Shown here in pieces: positions 1 to 9,262 of a stretch of 50,437 nt of DNA. This DNA is from Cyclospora cayetanensis (Eukaryota; Apicomplexa; Conoidasida; Eucoccidiorida; Eimeriidae). A program made the translations under genes and the position numbers. Positions within the stretch are counted from its first letter, which is position 1; every line of letters begins with the position of its first letter. The stretch covers positions 1 to 50,437 of the forward strand of contig NW_020312188.1 of the NCBI RefSeq assembly GCF_002999335.1, read 5' to 3'. A model generated the notes under the pieces. It had not been told where the DNA came from. It did not search any database and worked only from the letters and a program-made list of their open reading frames with translations.

Positions 1-684
1 ACTTGCTACTTCGGGTAGGCCGACTGCCGCTACAGGCAGTCGCAGCCGCGTGAGTGCCTCCTCAGAGGCTTTTAGAAGCGCATCAAGAGCTTCGAGGCTT
101 TCGAAGGACGCCTCCAGATGCTGCAGCTGCATCTGCTCGGCCTGCAGTGGCGGATATAGGGCCCCCCCCCCCGCCACACCCGCAGCTGCGGCCCCCCCCC
201 CCCCCCCCCCCCCCCCCCAGCACGACGCTACCTGTTGCAACCATTAAGCTGCATCCAACTAACGAATTTTAGTTTCCAAGCACGTTCTTTGCTTATGCAG
301 TGACACGATGCCCTTGATTACATTGCCCTTATTTTATACCCTAGAAGACGCCTGTCTCTGCATCTCCTCAGCTGGAACTGACAAATCCTTGCCGAGTATT
401 GGCAGCTCAAGAGCCGTATTTGCATTTTCCACCGAATTGTCGATACCAAAGGGTCCTAGGAGGGCCTCTCTCTGGTTTTGTAGTGCTCGAAGATAAACGG
501 TAAAACCTCATGCCCCCTCATACCTCGAACTTGCGTCTGTGGTATTCGTTTAGCTTTCTGTCCCTGCCTCGTATGTGCTCCTTGTTTGCATGCGGCTTTT
601 TGCGTACAGCCCCAACGAACCCGAGACGTACGTGGAGGCACGGGATTCTGAGGAAAAGGAGCCGGAGCCGTTTGAACCTTTCCA
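1..684 (-). CDS. Hypothetical coiled-coil protein, partial (3' end beyond the left edge)
   Basis: Unrecognised protein, read right to left. Two exons join in phase. The first (about 485-340) encodes an acidic segment rich in Glu, Leu and Asn that includes GPFGIDNSVENANTALELP and KDLSVPAEEMQRQASS; it ends AGG before the donor GTATAA. The second (141-1) starts after the acceptor CTGCAG and encodes an amphipathic helix, with MQLQHLEASFESLEALDALL in its first half, then runs off the window edge without a stop. The heptad-like Leu spacing suggests a coiled coil. The 198-bp intron between them carries two poly-C (coding strand poly-G) runs. A further upstream exon is possible at about 684-524, with a strong acceptor after a pyrimidine tract and a GTATGA donor, but its frame could not be fixed: the gap to the next exon is only about 40-50 bp. 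No start codon is assigned. The function is unknown. Confidence 0.55.
162..218. repeat. Two poly-C homopolymer runs inside an intron
   Basis: Eleven C at 162-172 and 27 C at 192-218, separated by a short GC-rich stretch. On the coding (minus) strand they are poly-G and lie in the intron upstream of the last visible exon of the left-edge gene. Runs this long are prone to slippage and length error in assemblies and could form G-quadruplex structure in the transcript. Confidence 0.9.
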
Positions 685-739
685 CTGGGAGGGATAAATC
701 AGAGGAAACTCTAAGGAATATGTGTATAGTTTTGCACAT

Positions 740-1130
740 GGTATACATCAGCGCATGCAAACAAATACACATATGTATACCGTTTTATACACGTATACGC
801 ACATACGTACACCTAGCTATGTGCCTGCACGTAGCTGGATGTACACACTTCCCGGAATCTGCAAGGTGTAGATGTAAACACCTATACATTACAAGTATGT
901 ACCACATGCGGGCATATATGTAAATGTATCCCCGCAAGCATACGTTTTAGTAGATGCACATAATAACCATATGCGTAGTTTACGTATACCTATATACAAG
1001 ACAGATATAAGCAGCTCACTGCAGTATCTCAATGCATGAACATATGGTTGTTCGCATATATATATACATATGTGCACATATATATGTTTAGGAGTATGCA
1101 TACATGCATCTAGATGTATATACAAAAGTC
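740..1130. repeat. AT-rich, TATAC/CATATG-rich low-complexity spacer
   Basis: Roughly 390 bp made of variants of ATACATATG, GTATACG and ATATATAT, for example around 1055-1090. Frames are open in places only because the simple motif lacks stops. No gene is supported here; it separates the left-edge gene from the exon ending at 1139. Confidence 0.6.
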
Positions 1131-1138
1131 CACATAAG

Positions 1139-1252
1139 CTAGGAAAAAACAAGCGAACGGGCAGATCTAAGCATAAGGGTAACTAGAGCAATTGCCAGAG
1201 CCGCCAGACAGAATGCACACTTCTGCTGTGACACGGACTCTTGAGGTGGTCC
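1139..1252 (-). CDS. Final exon of a hypothetical protein with a C-terminal membrane helix
   Basis: Unrecognised. After an acceptor (ACTCACAG, ending at 1253) an in-phase 37-residue tail begins GPPQESVSQQ, continues into one hydrophobic helix (CAFCLAALAIALVTLML), and finishes with the short basic tail RSARSLVFS and a TAG stop. This is the layout of a tail-anchored membrane protein, though a multi-spanning protein is not excluded because the upstream exons are not resolved. The frame stays open to about 1354. A further acceptor after a pyrimidine tract occurs near 1486, so earlier exons probably lie at 1260-1490. No SNARE heptads were recognised. Confidence 0.35.
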   Translation of the reverse strand, partial: GPPQESVSQQKCAFCLAALAIALVTLMLRSARSLVFS

Positions 1253-1906
1253 CTGTGAGTTTGTGATGCTGAGCCCGTTCGCCCCTAGGGGCTTCGTGGT
1301 CTGAACTAGGGAGTTAGTTGAGTGTCTGCTGCTACGCGCGCGTGATGAGGGCATGAGGGAAGGAGGTCAGCGGCCCTAGGGGCTCCAAAGAGGTTTTTCG
1401 GATCAAAGAGCCACCAGATAGTTATCCGCCTGAAAGTGGAGCTTGGTGCTGCTCGGAGGAGAAACGGCCAGAAGTGTACACTGGGAGACACAAAAGTAGA
1501 GGAGCCGGTAAGGAGGCAGTTCAGAAAGATGAGAAAATGACAGAGTTGTTTGCGGTCTAGACACAAAGCAGAGACACAGATAGAGAAGAGGGAGTCCAAG
1601 GCGGAGTTGGGGGAGGGTGCTGGGGCAGTTGCAGCACTTGCAAAAAAGACGGGCCAGGTAGGATCATGTACGGCGATGGGCGGTAAGAGGCAAGTGGGTG
1701 AACGAAAAAGGGAGTGTCAAGATGGAACGAATGAATTTCAACAGGCGGAAAAAAAGGCCCCAAAGCGGTATTTTCCCGCTATCCTACAGGGGGCCCCGGC
1801 GTCTCTTGGTGCTCAAGAGCGCAGTTCTGTGGTGGCGTGCTTGGGGGCTTGCCTCCTAGCACTGGGGTTTCCCGTTGTGTTGTTGCAGCAACAACCAGCA
1901 GCTGAG
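1253..1906. other. Pyrimidine-rich (minus strand) stretch, no assigned gene
   Basis: On the minus strand about 1490-1790 is strongly T+C rich with short Pro/Ser/Leu-coding frames, as seen in introns and 5' leaders elsewhere in this window. It probably holds upstream exons, introns or the leader of the gene ending at 1139. No exon is assigned with confidence. Confidence 0.4.
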
Positions 1907-3474
1907 CTACTGCTGATGCTCATCAGCCGTCAGTCTCACAGTGCTTGCCGCTGCTGCAGTGGCGAAGTCAAAAAGGGCTCGCCCAGCAACAAGCATAAGA
2001 AAAGACTGCTTGAATTGAGGGACGGCAAAGGAGGGCCTCAAAAGCCCTTTTAAGAGGGCCCTGGTGCTGGCTTTCTTTCCCTCCGCAGCGAAAATGGATT
2101 TCTGATTTAGGAAGGAGCGATGCCTAAAAAAGCAAACCACAAGCACACCACGACAAGGGAACCCGCAAGCGTCGGTTGCACCTGCTGCGCGTGCAAGATC
2201 ACGAGGGTGTGGAGCAGAAGCTGTGGAAACAGTAGGGATAAGAACGGCAGCTATGCCTCACAAGTAGAGGGCGACAAATCCCCAAGTCGCTGGCCGGACG
2301 ATCAGAGGAGAGAGGCGCAGATCTCTCTCTAGCACGCAGTACAGAGTAGACTCCAACACTGAATCCAACACGCACGCAACCCGACCCCCCAGCCACGCAA
2401 CTGAACACACAGGTTTGCAGGAGGGAGGCGTAAAGGCGGAAAACGAGAGAAGAATGAAAGGGAGAATGCCCAATACGACAATGTTGCTATAGAGGCACTG
2501 GGAAAAGGGAGTGAGGGAGCAGGAGAAACACAGAAAGAGAAAGGGATGTTACGGGCTCCACCACAAAGGGCTGCACGTTTAGCGAAGCATCACAAAGAGC
2601 TGCATATTCAGGGAAGCAAACAAGCACAGCCAGAGAGGCACATGACAGCACCTGAAACACGAGGGCAGCTGCTAGTTCCAGCAACAGCAAGTGAGACAAC
2701 AACACAACTTAGTGGCAGAATCAAACTCAGCAAGTGTCGCTTCGTAGCGGTCTCTACAGCCTTACAAAAAAGGCACCCGATGCGGAAGCCCATCCATCGG
2801 CCGAATTGAAGCGCAGCAAAAGGACGGCTGTGCAGGAGCAGCCGCTGCTGTCGCAAAGCTTCCCCTAAAAACGTTTGGCTGCCACTCGAAGAGGTGCTAT
2901 GAGAGCTGCCACTGCCGTTGGATAGAAACGCGCGAAGTCGCCGAAGAAAAGCGGGGTGCAAGGCTGCCTGCTGCTGTTTGAGCTGTAACTGCTGCTGCAA
3001 CAGCTGCTGCTCTTGCTGCAACAGCCGTTGCTCCTGTTGCAGCAGCTGCTGGCGCTGGCTAAGCCATGGAGAGTCCCCTGCTGCAGGCCACTTACTTGTG
3101 AGACTCTTCACGCGCTTGCTGGTTGGTGGATGTCGTGGAGTAGCAGCGGCAGCGGGTGTCACTGCGCTAGTGCTTTCTGTCACACGCAGTAACAATCTTC
3201 TGTGCTGCAGCAGCAGCTGCGAGTTTCGCTGCTGCGCCTCGTAGAGGCGATGCCTTGAGGCCAACAACATCAGCCACCTGCTTTGAGTAAGTAGCTCCTT
3301 CTCCTGCTTCAGAGAGACGCCAGCGCCTCGAGGATTTGGGGGGGGCCCCTCAGGAGCCGCAAGAACCACTTTGGCGAATGCCGATCCCAGAAGAAATCCG
3401 CATAGGCCTCCTGATGACAATAGATGCAGCATCAGAAGCGTGGAGATAGGTTGCTCGGAATCATATAGATACAT
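1907..3474 (-). CDS. Hypothetical Gln-rich protein with hydrophobic N- and C-terminal segments, three exons
   Basis: Unrecognised. A phase-compatible model is exon 1 at 3474-2766 (ATG to the donor GTAAGG, phase 1), exon 2 at 2671-2553 (acceptor AACTAG, donor GTAACA) and exon 3 at 2101-1907 (acceptor CTAAATCAG, stop after TADEHQQ), about 340 residues. Residues about 14-40 are hydrophobic (LLSSGGLCGFLLGSAFAKVV). The middle is basic and polar with a Gln/Leu tract (LLQQEQRLLQQEQQLL) predicted to be coiled coil, followed by a Ser-rich linker. The end of exon 1 and exon 2 give a second hydrophobic zone (FGRWMGFRIGCLF, then LVFQVLSCASLAVLVCF). This suggests a membrane protein with an exposed Gln-rich coil. 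The 94-bp first intron is short and exon 2 is the weakest part. The first ATG (3474) is used; a second in-frame Met lies 14 residues further in. Exon 1 alone is well supported; the rest is inference. Confidence 0.5.
2968..3056. repeat. Imperfect CTG/CAG trinucleotide tract
   Basis: CTG, TTG and CTC triplets on the plus strand (CAG, CAA and GAG on the coding minus strand) encode the Gln/Leu tract of the gene at 1907-3474. Homopolymeric amino-acid repeats from CAG expansion are well known in Eimeria proteins. Interruptions by CAA, CTG and GAG codons suggest an old tract. Confidence 0.85.
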
Positions 3475-3649
3475 AGAGATATTTATTCATAGCAAAGCGC
3501 AAAACAATCGGTGTGGTTGCGGGGTTTGTTGCAAACAAGGATCAATGCCCTGCTGCATCTGTTCGTTGCCAAGAACTCAGAGTTCAGGGTTTCAGATTTG
3601 CTGTTAGAGGGTCAAGAGTTTAAATACCCCTGAGAGCGGCCTCCACAGA
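3475..3649. other. Spacer upstream of the Gln-rich gene
   Basis: A short spacer with no supported exon. It should contain the 5' leader and promoter of the minus-strand Gln-rich gene, but no recognisable element was seen. Confidence 0.4.
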
Positions 3650-3883
3650 TCCCGATACGCAGGGTGTTTCATCGTGGATTGCGAAATACGAGAAGCTCGC
3701 CTTGGCAGGCCCTGGTGCATCCGACATTGGTGTTACCATTGCCGCTGATCCTGCTCCTGATAAAACTGCGATTGTCGCTGTTTCTAGGAGCACAGATCCT
3801 GGCGGTGCCTTTGGGGGTACCGGTGTTGCTGCTGTTGCTGCTGTTGCTGTTGAAAGACACCGGATGACAAAACTGTGCGTGTA
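3650..3883 (+). CDS. Possible exon of a hypothetical Ala/Val-rich protein (strand uncertain)
   Basis: The plus frame is open from the acceptor-like CCTCCACAG near 3648 and reads as ordinary protein (SSWIAKYEKLALAGPGASDI, then an Asp/Ala/Thr-rich stretch and an Ala/Val repeat) up to a GTGTAAGC donor-like site at about 3881. The minus strand is also open over the same bases (an Ala/Thr-rich frame and a poly-Gln frame), because the block contains a CTG/TTG repeat at 3825-3852. The donor and acceptor favour the plus strand. A continuation after the acceptor TTCGCAG (about 3909) is possible but the reading frame was not resolved. The function is unknown. Confidence 0.25.
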
Positions 3884-4034
3884 AGCCCTTGTGCAGCTAT
3901 CTTCGCAGGACCAACAACTAAGGCTGCTGCTACGCTTCCGGTGGCAGCACCCACGCAGCCTGGTTCTGCTTGTGGATGGACTGGAGAGCCCCCTTCAACG
4001 AGGTGGGCAGGCACTGTCCTGTAGGCCAGCGCCA

Positions 4035-4686
4035 CGTCTTGACTGTTCAGAATTGCATGGGACCCCTTTAGGGGCCCTTGAGCCTAATGAAAGAAACGTA
4101 AAAACACAAGATCCCAAATATCCAGCGAGAAACCCCACGCCTTGTGTTTTAAAATTCGCAGCTGCTGCCCCGATGCTTCGATTTGCAAGCCGTGAAGAAA
4201 CAGTCCAGCTTCACACAAAACTTCAGCAGCACCATCAATATGCAGATTTTACGAGAGACTGAGAAGTTAGTCATGATAAAACTCTGTAGATATATATATA
4301 TATATCATCCTGTTGAAGCACCGTCCTTGCTGCCAGGGGGGCCCTCCACTGTGGGCCCCGAATCACCGGCGGGGTGCACAGGGGGTGCCTTGATGCTATA
4401 GGGTGAGGTAAAAGACAGGAAAGTTCGCATCAATAAAGAATATTGTAAAATGCGTTGCTGCTTCCTTAGAAGTACATTCTCCCGAATGCCATGATTACCT
4501 AGGGGCTGCTTTCCACACAGGCTGGTTGCAAGTTCAGTATTTAAGAATTTGTTAGAGATGCACACACGAAAAGAAGACGTCAAGACAGCCTTCCATGACT
4601 CTTGCGGATACAGGGGTAGAGGTTTTTGTTGATTTGGGAGTCTTAAGATTGTGGGTTTTTAGTCTGTTGTCTGAGGGCGCAAAGAG
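4035..4686. other. Spacer or intronic sequence, no assigned gene
   Basis: Contains an AT dinucleotide run (about 4290-4308), GGGGGGCCC and GGGCCCC palindromic words (about 4336-4360), and short open frames on both strands. None has convincing splice sites or protein character. It may hold the leader of the PSMG4-like gene that starts at 4687. Confidence 0.4.
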
Positions 4687-5217
4687 ATGGAGGAGGCACA
4701 GCAGTGCAACAGTTTGTGTACCCCCAGCAATATCAGCAGCAGCACCACCACCACAATCCCCAGCTGCAGCAGTAGCCTTGATAGTAGCAGCTGCGACGCC
4801 GCACAGGGGTTGTTCACAGTGGAGAGAGATACCCTTGAGGGTTTAGGAAAAGGGGGGGAACCTCTCAAACTGCTCATTGTGGTCTGCAAGGGCCTCTTCT
4901 TTGTTTGGGTTGGAGAAACACCTCCAACTCTCTCAGAATTAGCGATGGCTATCGTTCCAGAGAACCAGGTAAGCCGTAATCCCTTATCATCGCAAACCCC
5001 AAGCTGTATGTCTGCATTTCCATTTCAGGCCGTAATCCACAGGCGTGCGCTGCTGGCTCAGGTCACTGCCTTTTCTTCCGTCCTGTTTTCCTCCTCGGTT
5101 AACGGTGTGAGCGAAGCCCTTGCATCCAAACTAAGTGAGGCCATGATCTACGCCTTAAACCCTTGCCCTCTATTGAGAACATCGGGATCTGCCTCGGTGC
5201 ACAAGAGGCAGTTCTAG
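4687..5217 (+). CDS. PSMG4: Proteasome assembly chaperone 4 (PSMG4/PAC4)-like protein
   Basis: In the family, PSMG4 pairs with PSMG3 and helps assemble the alpha ring of the 20S proteasome. The diagnostic segment here is LFFVWVGETPP followed by TLSELAMAI, which lines up with the animal LFLWVGATP...NLAVAM core. A later segment (NGVSEALASKLSEAM, then ALNPCPLL) fits the LAQRLARK...SYNL region. The ATG at 4687 is followed by about 45 polar residues (Asn, Ser, Thr, Cys) from a CAG/CAC-rich tract, an extension the animal protein lacks. A GTAAGC donor at 4969 and an acceptor after a pyrimidine tract at 5028 define a 60-bp intron. A second acceptor at 5061 would give 93 bp and a closer match to the family. 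Both introns are multiples of three without stops, so all forms keep the frame. The stop is TAG at 5215. The family call is moderate because the match is short. Confidence 0.5.
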   Translation: MEEAQQCNSLCTPSNISSSTTTTIPSCSSSLDSSSCDAAQGLFTVERDTLEGLGKGGEPLKLLIVVCKGLFFVWVGETPPTLSELAMAIVPENQVSRNPLSSQTPSCMSAFPFQAVIHRRALLAQVTAFSSVLFSSSVNGVSEALASKLSEAMIYALNPCPLLRTSGSASVHKRQF

Positions 5218-5299
5218 TTCAACTGTGTTACGACAGAGGAGCGGTTCCTGCTCCCTGGCTATAGGGAGAATGCTTCATGTGGTCTATCTTAATTAGGGG

Positions 5300-5868
5300 T
5301 CAAAGTTTGGTGATATTTGCACTTAATTTGCTCTTGCAGGTGCAAGTGTGGGATGGCCTGTTGTGCTGTCGATATCTACCGATATCCCGCCAGAGGGCTT
5401 CCTTCAACTGCAGCAGTCTCTGAAACAGCGACTTTTGCAACTCAAGGAAAAGCAACAATAGGAGCGCAGAAAAAAGCATGTGTGAGGCACGCAGAAGTGA
5501 CAGGTTTCGACGGATATGTCGAAGCTTGCGGATGACTGAAGGGTGTATGTCTGCCTTTGTGCTGGGATGCAATTGTGTATGACTTGGACCGCTTGGAGTC
5601 TGTGACGTCTCTAAATAGAGGCCAAGTCCATGCAGCAAACTCTCAAGAGTCTGCACACTAGCGCCTAGGGTAGAAATCCAAGTGGATGCCTGTCAAACAT
5701 TGTCGACAAAAGGCATTCTTGGAGGTTCCTAACGCGTACATTTGAAAATGTCGAAATTCAACACGCAGAGGCTCTAATGAACGCAAGAGACAGCGCTACG
5801 TAAGTGAAAGGGTGCCGAGCTGTGGAGCTCGCGCCCGCACTAAAGCGGCATATTAGTGACGAAGATAT
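5300..5868 (-). CDS. Hypothetical protein, last exons with one membrane segment
   Basis: Unrecognised. The last exon (5650-5300) starts after the acceptor GTGTGCAG, is in phase 0 and encodes about 116 residues: LESLLHGLGLYLETSQ, a basic stretch (SVIRKLRHIRRNLSLLR), a hydrophobic helix (LFSALLLLLFLEL), an amphipathic helix (SLFQRLLQLKEALWRDI) and a TGA stop. An upstream phase-0 exon of 23 codons fits at 5868-5800, between the acceptor AGCTGCAG and the donor GTAGCG. Further coding-like sequence lies at about 6290-6130 (frame including YPEELQWLALQGYSGLWF), but no start codon or unique splice join was found, and the space before the GET4 stop is small. The gene is convergent with the PSMG4-like gene, with their stops about 80 bp apart. 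Confidence 0.35.
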
Positions 5869-6029
5869 CTGCAGCTTCAGACAAGTGTGTGCACGCAGCG
5901 AATTGAATACATGAACATGCATATAAATGTACACACAGTGTATATTCCAATGTATTTCTACATAGGAAGCGCATAGTATGTACAACTAGGTAACACTCTT
6001 TCCTCCTTTCTACAACTTAGATTTTCGCA

Positions 6030-6079
6030 GTGTATTTACATATATATATATACATATATATAAATATATGTAAATACAC
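6030..6079. repeat. Long AT-rich inverted repeat (perfect 16-bp arms)
   Basis: Left arm GTGTATTTACATATAT (6030-6045) and right arm ATATATGTAAATACAC (6064-6079) are exact reverse complements, with an alternating AT/TATAC centre of 18 bp that can pair further. It lies between coding-like blocks of the minus-strand gene model, probably in an intron. It could extrude as a cruciform or form a hairpin in RNA. Confidence 0.85.
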
Positions 6080-6313
6080 TCGTATGCTACTACAGGAGCA
6101 GACGCGAATGCCTATCTTAAAAACAAGTGGAAACTCGCAGCTTAACGCCTGAGGCAGCAAATACAGAAGCAGCAGCTTTGCCACGTGGGAACCACAACCC
6201 TGAGTATCCTTGTAGAGCAAGCCATTGGAGCTCTTCAGGATACACAAAAGGTCGCAAGTGAAAGTTTTGTAAATCCTGGCATGTGTAGAGCACCCCAGTT
6301 TGGGGCTGGATGT

Positions 6314-9262
6314 TTACGCAGACTCTATAGTTGCGGCTGGCTGAGTAAATAACGAGAAGAGGCTGGATAGCGAGAGTGCCTGTGGTCTCGCCACTCCAAA
6401 AACCTCGAGCTTGATTTTGTCAGCACAGCGAGCAAAAAAGGGGTCCCTTCGGAGCAGTACATTGTACTTCCTCAGGATGAGGTTAAAAGCATTGATGCTT
6501 CCGGCCTTGCACGCAGCAACTAAAAGATATGCTACCTGTAGAGGGGCAGGCACGGATTCTAAGCCGGACCAGTCAACATCAGAGTGATTCATGAGCAGGG
6601 ACTCTGCAACGTCCGTACGCTTTACGCACAGCAGCATCAACACTGCGCGCAGCCAAAAGAATCCCGACTCGCTTGGATAACCCTGTGGCGTCCAAGTGCG
6701 TAACTGCGGAGCACACGAACAAACAGGCAAGCAACCGCACCCCGCATGTCTATCCATATGGACGCGTACATCCCGGATATCATACGTAGTAAGAGTATTA
6801 TATACGTATGTGCGCACGCATATGCCAGTTTGACGTTTCCATTCAGAAGCAGCAATGCGCCTAGAGGTGCACATTTGCGTATTGACGTGCCCGCAATGTT
6901 GCTGGGAAGCAGCCAAGAGTATAATTGCAGCCAGCAAGAAAGACACATTACCAAGCATCCATCGGCAGAGAGGCTCACAATTTCGGCCATGGCATGGCTG
7001 TCGCCTCCATAAATACAGTGGCCCTGTACGTATGCGTACACAACAAAGTTACGGTACTCGAAACATAGGGTGCGTCTCCTTATGCCCACACGAGGCACTC
7101 GAATAAGCAGGGCAGCAGCAGCTCAGTGAGAGTGGTAAGATCAACAGAAGAGGAACAAGAATGTCTGGGGACGAAGCGGCACTCGTACGGAGACGAAATT
7201 GGTGGAGGCAAAGCAAGTGAGGGAACCAGAGAATCACACAGGGGAAAAGTTGGAGAGAACAGAAGAAGAATGTGAACAGACACACACGCATCCACAATAA
7301 AGCAGAGGGAAGGGCACAGGGAAGAGACGGGGGGTCGAAGGAAGGCCAAGACGATCGCAGTACCTGAGCGAGGCCGTAATTTCCGAGTCTGGAATACGCA
7401 ATGGCGGCTTTGTTGTGGATCAGCAGAGAGCCCACAGTACTATTCGGAATGCGGAGGCTCCATTTTACGGCACTGCGCAAAACCAAGGCCTTGAATGCAA
7501 GTGCTTATATTCTAGCTCTCCAAAATCGTGCATGATGACACACTTTGCCCCGCTGCGCCCGAAATAATAGTCATGACAGCACTCGTCGCGGTAGTGTAGA
7601 AGCAGGTCAGTGATTCCCATAAAGAGACATTAGCTCAGCAGAGGCACGACTTAGAGCGCTGAAAGGCAGGCAGGCACTGAAAAACGCAATATACACACTG
7701 AGGAGAGCATGCCGAGTGAAACATGTACATAAGCATGCATGCACGGGGTGCTAGAAGGTTTAGAACCGAAGTTTACGGTTTCCTGCATAGGACGAATTAC
7801 CTGCTAACATAGCGGGATACGTCCTTGACTGTGGGACCTCCCTCTGGCCTGCTTGTTGCTATGCCAAGCAGAGATGCTATCTGTACAGGAAGTCGCACAA
7901 GTCCAAGCCACACGAGTGGAACTACCGACAAATGCATGCAGCTGAGCCATGTAAAGCTCCCTAGGAAAATCGTTTGAGGAAACTGCGGAAGAATACAGAA
8001 GATCCCACCAATACCCCATGGATATTTGCAGGAGTTGCAGATAGATGTTCAGCAAAAAATACAGGCGCACACAGAGAAACAGAAAGGTCGACATATACGG
8101 AGACAGGCGGGAAAACTGCAAAAGGCACTAATAAAATCTGAACTCTTGCGGAGAAATGTAAAAATGAGCAGGCTTATCATGTGATTGACGCAGAAAACAC
8201 AGAAGATATCTAGTGCTTTGAAAAGGCTTGCTCAGGTTCCCGCTGGCTCCCATAGACCTTTCCTGTGAAGTTTTCCGCGGCTTCCTACCATTCAGGAGCA
8301 CACACATGGCCTCACCACTTCGAGCTGTTCGTCAGTTGGGGGGTCCTCCTGCTGCTGTAGGTACTGCATAGCAGCATACGCCAAGTCGAGCGTCAAAGCA
8401 CCTCGGTGCTTCTCTGTAGGACGCACACAGGCCCGACAGTCAACACCGACACGTTGACGTAAGAACATGGATCTGAATGTGCACATAGCCTCGAATACGC
8501 CGCCCGTGGCTTTGAAAGGTCCCTAGACATTAAAGTACAAGGGCACCACAGGCTAGAGACATCCCCTGTCGAGACACTGGGGAACCTAGTGCACTCGCAA
8601 GCATAGGTTTACTGTCGGAGGGAAACTAGGCCTTTCATGAGGAGTTGAAGCACTCTTAGGGCACCAAGGGGGCTCAGCCCTAATAGCATTCGTAAACCTC
8701 GGGGTGCAAGGAACTGACCAGCAAACTGGGGGGCGAAGCCTAGGCAAATAGACACTGCGACATCAGGCTGCCCTTTGGTGTTATATCTGCAAGGCATCAA
8801 ACACAGAACCACCTCGCTCGTTTTTACAAGATACGGTAACTGACCTAGAAGCTGACCTGAAGCTTCTAGTGAGGTATGGAGACGTAATCGAGTTGGAATG
8901 GATCCACTCGTAGGCTGACGCAGCTCTCAAAATTTTGAATCAGACATTGAAAAAAGGGTAGATATATGGCCAGTGCCTGGAGGGTTCTGGGGTTTTCGAG
9001 GCCTCCCTTTTTGTTTAGGCTTGCCGGGGAACCCCCTATTTCCACGCAGTCTTGGGGGTTCCCCCCTATGCATGGTGGAGCCACTTCTCTAGTATCCTGC
9101 CATTTTGTTATTGTATGGAGATGTCAATTACCTGCTAGCAAAAGTCTTTACGAGCTGTTGGGCGTCGTAGAAATCACCTGCTTCAATTTTTCTCTGTACT
9201 GCTGTGGACACCCTGGAAGGCACCGGCGGAAGGGCCCCCATACGTACACACAAGACCGTCAT
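6314..9262 (-). CDS. GET4: Get4 homologue (TRC/GET pathway), seven exons
   Basis: Get4 is an alpha-solenoid scaffold of the cytosolic complex that hands tail-anchored proteins to the Get3/TRC40 ATPase for ER insertion. Exons, 5' to 3': 9262-9132, 8786-8719, 8413-8316, 7982-7926, 7489-7364, 7023-6952 and 6703-6314. All junctions are GT-AG and all phases agree; the product is about 313 residues, near family size. Recognised segments in order: KIEAGDFYDAQQLVKTFAS and RYNTKGQPDVAVS (N-terminal helices, cf. EGNYYGALQMY...RY), LTLDLAYAAMQYLQQ, LVLRSAVKWSL (cf. ALKWS), GNYGLAQ, GYPSESGFFWLRAVLMLLCV, and the C-terminal AFNLILRKYNVLLRRDPFF with FGV and LSSLFSLFTQ, equivalent to LRRDP...FFGV in animals. 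Introns are 248-436 bp. Exon 4 (19 codons) is the least certain, because it does not resemble the family. The ATG at 9262 is used; an in-frame Met at 9241 is also possible. No later-exon frameshift was seen. Confidence 0.85.
9026..9064. repeat. GC-rich inverted repeat in GET4 intron 1
   Basis: GGGGAACCCCC (9026-9036) and GGGGGTTCCCC (9054-9064) are perfect reverse complements with a 17-nt loop. The structure lies wholly inside the 345-bp first intron of GET4, so it would form a strong hairpin in the pre-mRNA. Whether it affects splicing is unknown. Confidence 0.8.

Noticed and set aside
889..1152. Minus-strand frame across the CATATG/ATACGT spacer
   Set aside because: It is made of simple repeat words; the translated Tyr/Ile/His/Cys pattern is a product of the motif.
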